From assembly GCA_029264225.1 (NCBI GenBank), contig JARICB010000144.1, forward strand, positions 1 to 7,645: a stretch of 7,645 bases of DNA, given 5' to 3'. This stretch comes from Nocardioides sp. GTDB taxonomy: Bacteria > Actinomycetota > Actinomycetes > Propionibacteriales > Nocardioidaceae. Of the stretch, positions 1 through 6,804 are shown in pieces. The position numbers were made by a program, and so were the translations under genes. Under the pieces are notes generated by a model. That model saw nothing but the letters and a program-made list of their open reading frames with translations, did no database searches and was not told the origin of the DNA. The stretch's first letter is position 1; every line of letters begins with the position of its first letter.

Positions 1-1488
1 CTGATCGTTATCGGCGGCGTGGCCGGTCTGGTCATCGTCGGCGGTGGCGTGGCGTGGGCCGTGACCTCCTTCCTCGCCACCGGAGCCCAGCCTGCCGAGG
101 CCCTGCCGGAGAACACCCTCGGCTACGTCAGCATCGATCTCGATCCCAGCGGTGGCCAGAAGGTCGAGGCCATCAAGACGCTACGCAAGTTCCCGGCGTT
201 CAAGGAGGAGCTCGGGCTCGACACCGACGACGACATCCGTGAGGCGATCGTCGAGGCGATCGTCGACTCGGGTGAGTGCAAGGGACTCGACTACGCCAAG
301 GACATCGAGCCGTGGCTCGGCAACAGGGCGGCCCTGGCAGCCGTCGACACCGGCGAGGAAGAGCCGACACCGGCCTTCGTACTCCAGGTCAAGGACGCCG
401 ACAAGGCCAACGAGGGTCTCGTCAACGTGCGCGAGCTCTGTGGCGGCTCGGACGAGTCCGGCGGCTGGGTCGTCGCGGGCGACTGGGTCGTTGTCGGCGA
501 GACCGAAGCGACCGCCCAGAAGGTCGTCGAGGCCAGTGACGAAGGCACTCTGGCTGACGACGCCGACTTCGAGAAGTGGACCGGCGAGGCGGGCAAGGCC
601 GGCATCGTGAGCATGTACGTCGCTCCCGCGGCCGGTGCATACCTGAGCGATCACGTCGACGGCCTGACCGGCATGACGAGCGAGTCTGAGCCGGCCTCAC
701 CCGAGCTGAAGAAGTCACTCGAGGAGTTCGCCGGCGCGGCGGCCATCATGCGGTTCAGTGACGGTGCCTTCGAGGTCGAGATCGCCGGTGATGCCGGCTC
801 AAACAGCGCGGCGCTCCTGGGCTCCGATGCTGGTGGTGGGGTGGTCGCCGGACTGCCCGCGGACACCCTGGCCGCGTTCGGGACGGGCTTCGCGGACGGC
901 TGGTTCGACAAGGTGATCGAGCAGGTGGCGGCCTCCAACGGTGAGAGCACCGACGAACTGCTCGCCACCCTGTCTGAGGAATCCGGTCTGGACCTGCCCG
1001 CCGACGCCGAGACCTTGGTCGGCGACGCGCTCGCGATCTCGCTCGGTGCCGGATTCGACCCCGAGACTGCCTTCAACGGCGGCGTGTCCGAGGTTCCGGT
1101 AGGCCTCACGATCAAGGGCGACCCGACCGAGATCGAGACCGTTCTGGACAAGATCCGCCCGCAGATGGGCTCGGACGCCTCGTTGCTCGAGACCGAGACC
1201 AACGACGACACGGTTGCGATCAGCCCCAACGCCGACTACCGCTCCACCTTGATCAAGGACGGCTCGCTCGGTGACACCGACCAGTACCGGGCCGTGGTCA
1301 AGGGCATCGACAACCCGAGCGCCGTGCTCTTCGTCAACTTCGACGTCGACGATGACTGGCTGGCCAGGCTGGCTGCCGAGGAGGACCCGTCCTTCGGCGA
1401 GAACATCTCGCCGCTGTCGGCATTCGGTATTGCTGGCTGGCTCGACGGCAACGTCTCGCACGGCATCGTGCGACTGACGACGAACTAG
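1..1488 (+). CDS. DUF3352-like membrane-anchored extracytoplasmic protein (5' end cut by window)
   Basis: The frame is open from base 1 and ends at TAG 1486-1488. A GTG at 19 could be read as a start, but it lies inside the hydrophobic segment encoded from base 1 (Leu-Ile-Val-Ile-Gly-Gly onward), so the real start is almost certainly upstream. The visible part is one N-terminal transmembrane segment (about residues 1-22), then a Pro/Ala-rich linker and a large acidic, Gly/Ala-rich region of roughly 470 residues, predicted outside the membrane. Two cysteines (in GECKG and ELCGG) could form a disulfide once exported. The opening after the anchor (ALPENTLGYVSIDLDPSGGQ) and the overall build resemble actinobacterial DUF3352 proteins, whose function is not established. 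No enzyme motif is visible. It converges on ybaK, with 13 nt between the two stops. Family assignment is from recollection of sequence style and is moderately confident; the coding call is strong. Confidence 0.8.
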   Translation: MIVIGGVAGLVIVGGGVAWAVTSFLATGAQPAEALPENTLGYVSIDLDPSGGQKVEAIKTLRKFPAFKEELGLDTDDDIREAIVEAIVDSGECKGLDYAKDIEPWLGNRAALAAVDTGEEEPTPAFVLQVKDADKANEGLVNVRELCGGSDESGGWVVAGDWVVVGETEATAQKVVEASDEGTLADDADFEKWTGEAGKAGIVSMYVAPAAGAYLSDHVDGLTGMTSESEPASPELKKSLEEFAGAAAIMRFSDGAFEVEIAGDAGSNSAALLGSDAGGGVVAGLPADTLAAFGTGFADGWFDKVIEQVAASNGESTDELLATLSEESGLDLPADAETLVGDALAISLGAGFDPETAFNGGVSEVPVGLTIKGDPTEIETVLDKIRPQMGSDASLLETETNDDTVAISPNADYRSTLIKDGSLGDTDQYRAVVKGIDNPSAVLFVNFDVDDDWLARLAAEEDPSFGENISPLSAFGIAGWLDGNVSHGIVRLTTN

Positions 1489-1501
1489 AGCCTCGGTCTC
1501 G

Positions 1502-1990
1502 TTACCGGCCGATCTGGGCCGTGATCGCTTCGGTGATCGCGACCAGGTCGGCCGGCGTCATTTCCAGGTCCAGACCGCGCCTACCGCCGGAGACGAAGAT
1601 CGTCGGATGATCGAAGGCCGAGGAATCGAGCACGCTCGGATACGCCCGCTTCTGGCCCACGGGAGAGATGCCGCCTGCGACGTACCCCGTCGCCCGCTCG
1701 GCGACACTCACCTCGGCCATCACCGCCTTGCTACCCCCCAGGGCCCGGGCCAGCGCCTTGAGATCGAGCTGGCCGGCTACCGGCACGACAGCTACGACCA
1801 GCTGGGCATCCAGGCTCGCCATCAGCGTCTTGAAGACCCGGGCGGGCTCGACACCGAGGGCCTCGGCCGCCTCAAGGCCGTAGGACGCCGCCCGCGGATC
1901 GTGCTCGTAGGGGTGCAGCTCGAAGCTGACCCCTGCCTTGGCCAGTGCGACCGTGGCGGGGGTGGACCCACCGGTCTTCTTGATCGCCAT
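1502..1990 (-). CDS. ybaK: YbaK/EbsC-family Cys-tRNA(Pro) deacylase
   Basis: This 162-residue protein matches the usual size of the single-domain YbaK/EbsC family. Members hydrolyse Cys-tRNA(Pro) mischarged by prolyl-tRNA synthetase, a trans-editing step in the cytoplasm. Visible hallmarks are the N-terminal TPAT segment (residues 10-13), the conserved lysine in VFKTL (Lys54), the strand-turn LVVAVVPVAGQLDLKALARAL (about 64-84) and the signature GYVAGGISPVGQKR (102-115). The ATG at 1990 is chosen because the MAIKKTGGSTPAT start is typical. Only 8 nt separate it from the stop of the upstream LON-domain gene and no Shine-Dalgarno is evident, so it is probably translated by coupling within a two-gene leftward operon. 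Family assignment is strong. The exact substrate (Cys-tRNA(Pro) rather than another misacylated tRNA) is inferred from the family. Confidence 0.9.
   Translation of the reverse strand: MAIKKTGGSTPATVALAKAGVSFELHPYEHDPRAASYGLEAAEALGVEPARVFKTLMASLDAQLVVAVVPVAGQLDLKALARALGGSKAVMAEVSVAERATGYVAGGISPVGQKRAYPSVLDSSAFDHPTIFVSGGRRGLDLEMTPADLVAITEAITAQIGR
1506..1521. terminator. Possible hairpin between convergent genes
   Basis: CGGCC (1506-1510) and GGCCG (1517-1521) form a 5-bp GC stem with a 6-nt loop. It lies 17 nt past the stop of the DUF3352-like gene and inside the last codons of the opposing ybaK. No T-run follows on either strand. Stems of this size arise often in GC-rich coding DNA, so this is only a weak candidate for ending the rightward transcript. 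Confidence 0.2.
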
Positions 1991-1998
1991 GTCGAGTG

Positions 1999-2664
1999 CT
2001 AGTTGGGCGACCAGGCCGTGCGGGCCACGTCAGTGGCCGGCAGCGACGGAATGACGTTGATGGCGCGCATCTCGTTGCGGAGCAGTCGGATGATCAGCTC
2101 CAGGCGTTCGCGGGGGCTGGGAGCCTCCAGCAACGACTGGCGCTCGGCCATCGGCAGCGGTGCCAGAGCCGACAGCGTCCAGGACAGGTACCCGGGGTCG
2201 CGGGGCAGGGTGCCGGTGAATGTCATCGCCCGAAGTTCGCTGATGGCGACGCAATAGGCGGTGAAGACGGCGCGGGCGCGGTCGTGCAGTTCGTCGGTGC
2301 CGTCCTCGGCCTCATCGGGAGACTCCGTAATGGCGCCGTTGGCGAACGGGCCGGCGGGTTCCAGTTCGTCCAGGATGATCCGGTCGCGGGCCGTGGCAAC
2401 GATGTCGAAGCTGCCGTCGTCGTTGCGCTCGACGTCGGTCAACTGCATCCGCACACCGACTCGGTACAGCGACTGTGCGCCGTGGTCACCGACCTCGTAG
2501 CCCTCTCTGATGGCAACGGTGCCAAAGACCCGTTCTGCGGGATCGTCGACACTCAGGAGGTGGTCGACCAGGGCTCGATAGCGATCCTCGAACACGTGCA
2601 GAGGGACCGAAACGCCAGGAAAGACCACTGCATTGAGGGGGAACATCGGCAGTGTGTTGCTCAC
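1999..2664 (-). CDS. Stand-alone LON substrate-binding (LON N-terminal) domain protein
   Basis: The 221-residue protein opens with the classical LON N-domain pattern LPMFPLNAVVFPGVSVPLHV (residues 5-24), followed by FEDRYR (25-30) and the strand VFGTVAIREG (46-55). The rest is the usual beta-rich part (about 64-100) and a helical C-terminal half (about 125-202, including RERLELIIRLLRNEM). The ATPase and protease domains of Lon are absent, and the length fits the stand-alone actinobacterial family, whose role is not settled; substrate binding or a link to proteolysis is a guess from the domain. The GTG at 2664 is chosen because residues 5-17 are conserved and a -10 box lies 6 nt upstream. It is first in a leftward pair with ybaK and diverges from hisD across 50 bp. 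No Shine-Dalgarno is visible, consistent with a leaderless mRNA. Confidence 0.88.
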   Translation of the reverse strand: MSNTLPMFPLNAVVFPGVSVPLHVFEDRYRALVDHLLSVDDPAERVFGTVAIREGYEVGDHGAQSLYRVGVRMQLTDVERNDDGSFDIVATARDRIILDELEPAGPFANGAITESPDEAEDGTDELHDRARAVFTAYCVAISELRAMTFTGTLPRDPGYLSWTLSALAPLPMAERQSLLEAPSPRERLELIIRLLRNEMRAINVIPSLPATDVARTAWSPN

Positions 2665-2670
2665 GAGGCA

Positions 2671-2676
2671 AACCTA
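2671..2676 (-). promoter_or_regulatory. -10 box for the LON-domain/ybaK pair, leaderless type
   Basis: On the minus strand TAGGTT occupies 2676 to 2671, matching the actinobacterial TANNNT -10 pattern. Six nt separate its last T from the GTG start at 2664, so transcription would begin at or next to the start codon. No good -35 is seen: at a 17-nt spacer the sequence is ATCACT. Prediction only. Confidence 0.5.
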
Positions 2677-2679
2677 GCC

Positions 2680-2708
2680 TGCGACTCCAGCGGAGTGATC
2701 CCTAGAAT
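2680..2708 (+). promoter_or_regulatory. hisD operon promoter, leaderless type
   Basis: TAGAAT at 2703-2708 is a good TANNNT -10 box. Six nt separate it from the hisD ATG at 2715, so the predicted transcript starts at the ATG. A poor -35 candidate, TGCGAC (2680-2685), sits at a 17-nt spacer. The small inverted repeat CTCC-AGC-GGAG (2685-2695) lies between the two divergent -10 boxes and could be an operator, but a 4-bp arm is weak evidence. There is no room for a leader peptide, attenuator or T-box. Confidence 0.55.
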
Positions 2709-2714
2709 CAAGGC

Positions 2715-4040
2715 ATGTCTTCGACTGGCTCCACCCGGCTGCTCCGCCGGATCGACCTGCGAGGTGCCGCACAGGGTGCCTTCGACTACCGCGGGGCAGT
2801 GCCGCGCGCCGAGTTCGACGTGGAGGCCGCTACCCATGCGGTGCAGCCCATTATCGAGGCCGTCCGGGTCAGGGGAGTAGGTGCGATCGCGGAATACTCG
2901 GCCCAGTTCGACGGCGTCGACACCGACGACATCGCCGTCCCCCGCGAGGCTCTGACGCGTGCCCTCGAGGAACTCGACCCGGCCGTACGACGAGCACTGG
3001 AGGAGTCGATCGCCCGGCTGCGTGCCACGTGTCGTGCCGAGCTCGAGTCTGACGTCACGACCGAGCTCGGTGCGGGTGCGGTGGTCACCCACCGCAAGGT
3101 GCCGGTCGACCGGGTCGGGCTCTACGTGCCCGGCGGGCTGGCTCCGCTGGTCTCCAGCGTCGTGATGAACGTCGTCCCCGCGCAGGTCGCGGGAGTCGGC
3201 TCGATCGCGCTCAGCAGCCCGCCGCAGAAGAACGCAGGGGGTCTGCCCGAGCCGACGATCATGGCGGCCTGCGCGCTGCTGGGTGTCGACGAGGTGTATG
3301 CCGTGGGTGGGGCGCAGGCGATCGCGATGTTCGCCTACGGGGCCGGGCCCTGCCGACGGGTCGACCTGGTCACCGGGCCGGGAAACATCTACGTGGCCGC
3401 CGCCAAGCGGGTGCTGCGCGGCGTGGTCGGGATCGACTCCGAAGCCGGGCCGACCGAGATCGCGATCCTGGCCGACGACTCTGCCGATGCGGCCTACGTC
3501 GCAGCCGACCTGATCAGTCAGGCCGAGCACGATCCGATGGCGGCCTCCGTGCTGGTGACCGACTCCACGGTGCTGGCCGACGACGTCGACGTGGAGCTGG
3601 AGAAGCAGGTCTTCGCCACCCGCCACACCGAACGGATTCGCACCGCCCTGGGGGGACGCCAGTCCGCCATCGTGCTGGTCGACGATGTGGAGCAGGGTCT
3701 GGACGTGGTGAACGCCTATGCCGCCGAGCACCTCGAGATCCACACCCGCGACCCGCGCGCGGTCGCTGCCCGGGTCCGCAACGCGGGTGCGATCTTCGTC
3801 GGTTCCTTCGCGCCGGTCTCCCTGGGTGACTACTGCGCCGGCTCCAACCATGTGTTGCCCACCGCCGGTTGTGCGTGCCACAGCAGCGGGCTGTCGGTGC
3901 GCGCCTTCCTGAAGGCGGTCCACGTCATCGACTACTCCCGTGAGGCGCTCGCGGAGGTGGCCGAGCACGTCGTGACGCTGGCCGATGCCGAGGACCTGCC
4001 GGGTCACGGCTATGCAGTGCAGGTCCGGTTCGACCGATGA
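2715..4040 (+). CDS. hisD: Histidinol dehydrogenase
   Basis: HisD performs the last two steps of histidine synthesis, oxidising L-histidinol through the aldehyde to L-histidine with two NAD+, in the cytoplasm. The protein is 441 residues, normal for the family. Diagnostic blocks in order are [18 protein letters not shown] (135-152), [12 protein letters not shown] (221-232), [16 protein letters not shown] (239-254), QAEHDP (269-274), [12 protein letters not shown] (333-344) and [15 protein letters not shown] (369-383). By family comparison, the zinc ligands are Gln269, His272, Asp372 and His431, and the catalytic pair is Glu338-His339; all are present. The C-terminal [15 protein letters not shown] (386-400) is the actinobacterial form of this region. 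ATG 2715 gives the expected N-terminus and sits 6 nt after a -10 box without a Shine-Dalgarno. The gene heads an operon; its stop overlaps the hisC start in ATGA (4037-4040). Confidence 0.98.
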   Translation: MSSTGSTRLLRRIDLRGAAQGAFDYRGAVPRAEFDVEAATHAVQPIIEAVRVRGVGAIAEYSAQFDGVDTDDIAVPREALTRALEELDPAVRRALEESIARLRATCRAELESDVTTELGAGAVVTHRKVPVDRVGLYVPGGLAPLVSSVVMNVVPAQVAGVGSIALSSPPQKNAGGLPEPTIMAACALLGVDEVYAVGGAQAIAMFAYGAGPCRRVDLVTGPGNIYVAAAKRVLRGVVGIDSEAGPTEIAILADDSADAAYVAADLISQAEHDPMAASVLVTDSTVLADDVDVELEKQVFATRHTERIRTALGGRQSAIVLVDDVEQGLDVVNAYAAEHLEIHTRDPRAVAARVRNAGAIFVGSFAPVSLGDYCAGSNHVLPTAGCACHSSGLSVRAFLKAVHVIDYSREALAEVAEHVVTLADAEDLPGHGYAVQVRFDR

Positions 4041-5125
4041 CCTGGCCTCCACTTCGCGAAGAGCTGCGCGGCATCGAGCCCTACGGTGCGCCGCAGCTCG
4101 ACGTGCCCGTCCAGCTCAACGTCAACGAGAACCCCTACGGCCCCTCCGCAGAGGTCGCCGCCGACATCGCGCGCGCCGTGGGAGAGGCTGCGGTAAGCCT
4201 CAACCGCTATCCGGACCGGGAGTTCGTCGACCTGCGCGAGCAGTTGGCGGCCTACCTCAACACCTCGGGCGGCTCCGGGATCACCCCCGACATGGTGTGG
4301 GCGGCCAATGGCTCCAACGAGGTGCTGTTGCAGCTGCTCCAGGCCTTCGGTGGGCCCGGCCGGTCGGCACTGAGCTTTGCGCCGACGTACTCGATGTATC
4401 CCGAATATGCTCGCAACGCGATGACCCAGTGGGTCGTCGGCCACCGCGAGAGCGACTTCTCCCTTGACCTCGATGCGGCGCGGGCGCTGATCCTCCAGAC
4501 CCGACCCAGCGTCATCCTGTTGCCGTCGCCGAACAACCCGACAGGCACTGCGCTGCCGCCGGAGGCGATCTCGATGCTCTGCGAGGCAGCCGGCGATGGC
4601 CTCGTGGTGGTGGATGAGGCCTACGGCGAGTTCCGGCGGGCGGGCACGCCGAGCGCACTCGAACTGCTGCCGAAACACCGCAACCTGGTCGTGAGTCGCA
4701 CGATGAGCAAGGCGTTCGCGCTGGCTGGCGCCCGGCTCGGCTACCTGGCGGCGGCTCCCGAGATCTGCGACGCGATCCGGATCGTGCGGTTGCCATACCA
4801 CCTCTCTGCCGTCACCCAGGCGACCGCGCTGGCGGCTCTGCGGCACGCGCCCGAGCTCCTCGGCAAGGTCGAAGACCTGAGAGCCGAACGCGACGAGACC
4901 GTGGCCTGGCTTCGAGAGCAAGGATTGACCGTGGCCGACAGCGACGCGAACTTCGCTCTGTTCGGCACCTTCGCGGATCGGCACGGGGTCTGGCAGGGTC
5001 TGCTGGACCACGGCGTGCTGATCCGTGAGACCGGGCCGGACGGGTGGCTGCGGGTCTCGATCGGCACACCTGATGAGATGGCTGCATTCAAGAACGCGCT
5101 GACGAAGGTCATGGAGGACCAATGA
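4037..5125 (+). CDS. hisC: Histidinol-phosphate aminotransferase
   Basis: HisC is a PLP-dependent fold-type I aminotransferase that converts imidazole-acetol phosphate and glutamate to L-histidinol phosphate. At 362 residues it has the normal length. Visible features are the substrate-binding start [10 protein letters not shown] (28-37), SPNNPTG with Asn167 (164-170), [10 protein letters not shown] with Asp193 and Tyr196 (190-199), the PLP lysine Lys225 in [17 protein letters not shown] (220-236), Arg233 for the cofactor phosphate, and a C-terminal [11 protein letters not shown] segment with the carboxylate-binding arginine. ATG 4037 overlaps the hisD stop by 4 nt. No strong Shine-Dalgarno precedes it, so translational coupling to hisD is likely. 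Its stop overlaps the hisB start in the same way. Related aromatic aminotransferases share the fold, but the operon position settles the role. Confidence 0.97.
   Translation: MTWPPLREELRGIEPYGAPQLDVPVQLNVNENPYGPSAEVAADIARAVGEAAVSLNRYPDREFVDLREQLAAYLNTSGGSGITPDMVWAANGSNEVLLQLLQAFGGPGRSALSFAPTYSMYPEYARNAMTQWVVGHRESDFSLDLDAARALILQTRPSVILLPSPNNPTGTALPPEAISMLCEAAGDGLVVVDEAYGEFRRAGTPSALELLPKHRNLVVSRTMSKAFALAGARLGYLAAAPEICDAIRIVRLPYHLSAVTQATALAALRHAPELLGKVEDLRAERDETVAWLREQGLTVADSDANFALFGTFADRHGVWQGLLDHGVLIRETGPDGWLRVSIGTPDEMAAFKNALTKVMEDQ
5113..5117 (+). promoter_or_regulatory. Ribosome binding site of hisB
   Basis: GGAGG at 5113-5117, within the last hisC codons, lies 4 nt before the hisB ATG (5122). 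It is the only canonical Shine-Dalgarno among the his junctions here and confirms the overlapping ATGA start. Confidence 0.75.
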
Positions 5126-5739
5126 ACCGCACTGCGAGCATCGAGCGGGCGACCAAGGAGTCGCAGATCAAGGTCGAGCTCGACCTCGACGGCACCGGAC
5201 GATCCGACATCACCACCAACGTCGGCTTCTTCGACCACATGCTTGACGCGTTTGCCCGGCACTCGCTGATCGACCTCAAGGTGCACGCCAACGGCGACAC
5301 CCACATCGACGCCCACCACACGGTGGAGGACACCGCGATCGTGCTCGGCCAGGCGCTGCGCCAGGCACTCGGCGACAAGCGCGGTATCCGTCGCTTCGGC
5401 GACGCCACGGTGCCGCTCGACGAGGCGCTCGTCCAGGCCGTCGTCGATGTCTCTGGGCGTCCCTACTGTGTGCACACCGGGGAGCCCGAGGGGCAGATCT
5501 ACGTCGCGATCGGGGGCAACGATGTCAACGGCGCCGCCTACCAGGGTTCGTTGACCCGGCACGTCTTCGAGGCGATCTCCTTCCACGCCCACATCGCTCT
5601 GCACGTGCGGGTGCTGGCCGGCCGCGACCCGCACCACATCGTGGAGACCCAGTACAAGGCGTTCGCCCGGGCCCTGCGCGACGCGATCGCGTTCGACCCG
5701 CGCGAGAGCGGCGTACCGTCCACCAAGGGTGCGCTCTGA
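5122..5739 (+). CDS. hisB: Imidazoleglycerol-phosphate dehydratase (monofunctional)
   Basis: HisB dehydrates imidazole glycerol phosphate to imidazole acetol phosphate, the substrate of HisC, using manganese ions in a 24-mer. The 205-residue length is that of the monofunctional enzyme; there is no fused histidinol-phosphatase domain as in E. coli. Key blocks are the N-terminal R-x-T-x-E-T-like strand, [14 protein letters not shown] (35-48), [21 protein letters not shown] (59-79), a third histidine-rich strand SFHAHIALH (153-161), and [17 protein letters not shown] (169-185). Metal-binding HHxxE motifs occur at His65-His66-Thr-Val-Glu69 and His171-His172-Ile-Val-Glu175. The C-terminus VPSTKGAL is typical. 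ATG 5122 overlaps the hisC stop by 4 nt and has a GGAGG 4 nt upstream. The stop TGA (5737-5739) overlaps the putative CTG start of hisH. Confidence 0.98.
   Translation: MNRTASIERATKESQIKVELDLDGTGRSDITTNVGFFDHMLDAFARHSLIDLKVHANGDTHIDAHHTVEDTAIVLGQALRQALGDKRGIRRFGDATVPLDEALVQAVVDVSGRPYCVHTGEPEGQIYVAIGGNDVNGAAYQGSLTRHVFEAISFHAHIALHVRVLAGRDPHHIVETQYKAFARALRDAIAFDPRESGVPSTKGAL
5725..5738 (+). promoter_or_regulatory. Ribosome binding site and CTG start of hisH
   Basis: AAGGG at 5725-5729 is a partial Shine-Dalgarno 6 nt before CTG 5736-5738. The CTG overlaps the hisB stop as CTGA, copying the 4-nt overlap geometry of the ATGA junctions at hisD/hisC and hisC/hisB. The first in-frame GTG is at 5817, too far inside the domain to be the start. 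Confidence 0.55.
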
Positions 5740-6371
5740 GCGCCGTCGTCGTCCTCGACTACGGCTCGGGCAACCTTCGCTCGGTCGTCCGGGCCGTCGA
5801 GCGCGCCGGTGTCGAGGTGACGCTGAGCAGCGACTTCGAGACCGCACTCGAGGCCGACGGCCTGGTCGTTCCCGGCGTCGGGGCCTACGCCGCGTGCATG
5901 GCGGGGCTCCGGGCGATCAAGGGCGAGCGGATCATCGGTCGGCGCCTTGCCGGGGGTCGACCGGTGCTGGGGATCTGCGTCGGGATGCAGATCCTGTTCT
6001 CCCGCGGGGTCGAGCACGGGGTCGAGACGGAAGGTTGTGACGAGTGGCCCGGCACGGTGTCTCGCCTCGAGGCGCCAGTGGTGCCACACATGGGCTGGAA
6101 CACCGTGACGACGCCTGCGGGCAGCAAGCTTTTCGCGGGCGTCGAGAACGAGCGGTTCTACTTCGTGCACTCCTACGCCGCCCGGTCCTGGGATCTGGTG
6201 ACCAACGATCGCACGGCCGCTCCGCGGGTCACGTGGGCCGAGCACGGCGGTGACGGGTTCGTGGCAGCGGTGGAGAACGGGCCGCTGTCGGCGACCCAGT
6301 TCCACCCGGAGAAGTCGGGCGACGCGGGCGCGCAGGTCCTCAAGAATTGGGTCGCGACCCTGCCTGGGTGA
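5736..6371 (+). CDS. hisH: Imidazole glycerol phosphate synthase, glutaminase subunit HisH
   Basis: HisH hydrolyses glutamine and channels ammonia to HisF, which forms imidazole glycerol phosphate and AICAR. It is a class I (triad) glutamine amidotransferase. From CTG 5736 the product is 211 residues, the usual size. The conserved first strand [14 protein letters not shown] (4-17) is encoded only upstream of GTG 5817, so that codon cannot be the start. Other signs are the oxyanion segment [12 protein letters not shown] (44-55), the nucleophile Cys81 in [16 protein letters not shown] (117-122), YFVHSYAA (142-149) and the His190/Glu192 pair in FHPEKSG. No ATG, GTG or TTG occurs in frame between the N-terminal strand and the preceding 30 nt of hisB; CTG, overlapping the hisB stop, is the best start. 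The partner hisF is not in the window. Function is certain, the exact start less so. Confidence 0.93.
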   Translation: MSAVVVLDYGSGNLRSVVRAVERAGVEVTLSSDFETALEADGLVVPGVGAYAACMAGLRAIKGERIIGRRLAGGRPVLGICVGMQILFSRGVEHGVETEGCDEWPGTVSRLEAPVVPHMGWNTVTTPAGSKLFAGVENERFYFVHSYAARSWDLVTNDRTAAPRVTWAEHGGDGFVAAVENGPLSATQFHPEKSGDAGAQVLKNWVATLPG

Positions 6372-6375
6372 GCAC

Positions 6376-6381
6376 TAGCGT
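6376..6381 (+). promoter_or_regulatory. -10 box of the VOC gene, leaderless type
   Basis: TAGCGT at 6376-6381 fits the TANNNT pattern and begins 4 nt after the hisH stop. Seven nt separate it from the ATG at 6389, so the mRNA would start at the ATG. At a 17-nt spacer the -35 position holds CGCGAC (6353-6358), sharing GCGAC with the equivalent position before hisD. No Shine-Dalgarno is present. Prediction only. Confidence 0.45.
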
Positions 6382-6388
6382 CGCTGGT

Positions 6389-6745
6389 ATGCGACCTACC
6401 GGGATCACGACCAATATCAACGTTGACGACATCGCGGCTGCGCGCGATTTCTACAGCGACTATCTCGGCCTGACCAGCGAGCAGTTCAACCTCGGGTGGG
6501 TGGTCAATCTGGCTACGCCGGACGGCCGGGCCCAGGTCCAGCTCGTCAGTGGCGACGCCACCTCGCCGGTCGACTCGGCGCTGTCGGTTCACGTGGGAGA
6601 AGACGTGGAGGCGGCCTATGAGGAAGCGCAGCGACGCGGCTTCGAGATCGTGCACCCACTGACTACCGAGGCATGGGGCGTACGCCGCTTTTTCGTGCGC
6701 GCGCCCGACGGCACCGTGATCAACGTCGTCAGTCACGCCGACTGA
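6389..6745 (+). CDS. Small VOC-superfamily (glyoxalase/bleomycin-resistance fold) protein
   Basis: The 118-residue protein has the two-module beta-alpha-beta-beta-beta build of one vicinal oxygen chelate domain. The first module is ITTNINVDDIAAARDFYSDYLGL (6-28) with following strands to about residue 54; the second begins SALSVHVGEDVEAAYEEAQRRG (63-84) and ends VRRFFVRAPDGTVINVVSH (98-116). Two usual metal-ligand positions do not carry the common residues: Thr7 stands where many members have His, and Asn112 where they have Glu after the PDG turn. A metal-dependent enzyme is therefore doubtful, and a binding or non-metal role is possible; the substrate is unknown. ATG 6389 is chosen over upstream GTG 6347, which lies inside hisH and would add 14 residues with no fold. 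A -10 box 7 nt upstream supports an independent leaderless transcript, so it need not be part of the his operon. Confidence 0.85.
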   Translation: MRPTGITTNINVDDIAAARDFYSDYLGLTSEQFNLGWVVNLATPDGRAQVQLVSGDATSPVDSALSVHVGEDVEAAYEEAQRRGFEIVHPLTTEAWGVRRFFVRAPDGTVINVVSHAD

Positions 6746-6755
6746 GTCGGTCGTG
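6734..6755 (+). terminator. Hairpin centred on the VOC stop codon
   Basis: CACG-CCGAC (6734-6742) pairs with GTCGG-(T)-CGTG (6746-6755), giving nine base pairs with one bulged T. The three-base loop is the VOC stop codon TGA (6743-6745). No T-run follows, so it would be an actinobacterial-type U-poor terminator or a 3'-end stabiliser. It lies 6 bp before the left target duplication of the insertion sequence. Confidence 0.4.
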
Positions 6756-6761
6756 CGTTGG

Positions 6762-6776
6762 GCCGATCCGACTGGT
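6762..6776 (+). repeat. Target site duplication, left copy (15 bp)
   Basis: GCCGATCCGACTGGT directly abuts the left terminal inverted repeat and is identical to 7609-7623. It does not extend: 6761 and 7608 differ, as do 6777 and 7624. A duplication of this length is within the range known for IS481-family elements. Confidence 0.9.
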
Positions 6777-6804
6777 TGTCATGTCGCAAGACATCGGTGA
6801 CAGT
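6777..6804 (+). repeat. Left terminal inverted repeat (28 bp)
   Basis: Identical to the reverse complement of 7581-7608 over all 28 positions. Its inner base is the first base of the transposase stop (minus-strand TGA, 6806-6804). Each repeat is itself partly palindromic: ATGTC (6781-6785) and GACAT (6790-6794) flank a GCAA loop, and outer TGTCA (6777-6781) and TGACA (6798-6802) are also complementary. Confidence 0.95.

Noticed and set aside
2665..2714. T-box, histidine leader peptide or attenuator ahead of hisD
   Set aside because: Only 50 bp lie between the genes and the likely transcription start is at the ATG, so no leader RNA could hold one.
1996..2880. 294-residue plus-strand frame across the LON-domain gene and the hisD start
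   Set aside because: It runs antisense to the LON gene, through the divergent promoter, then out of frame in hisD; composition is shadow-like.
2661..4052. 463-residue minus-strand reading frame opposite hisD
   Set aside because: Arg/His/Gly-rich translation with no recognisable motif, exactly opposing a gene with full HisD signatures; typical GC-rich antisense shadow.
4010..5847. Long minus-strand frames (370 and 368 residues) opposite hisC and hisB
   Set aside because: Low-complexity, Arg/Val/Gly-rich products overlapping genes with complete catalytic motifs; no start signal or family feature.
6347..6388. Upstream GTG start for the VOC gene
   Set aside because: The extra 14 residues overlap hisH, have no VOC-like sequence, and precede the -10 box and ATG that explain the start better.
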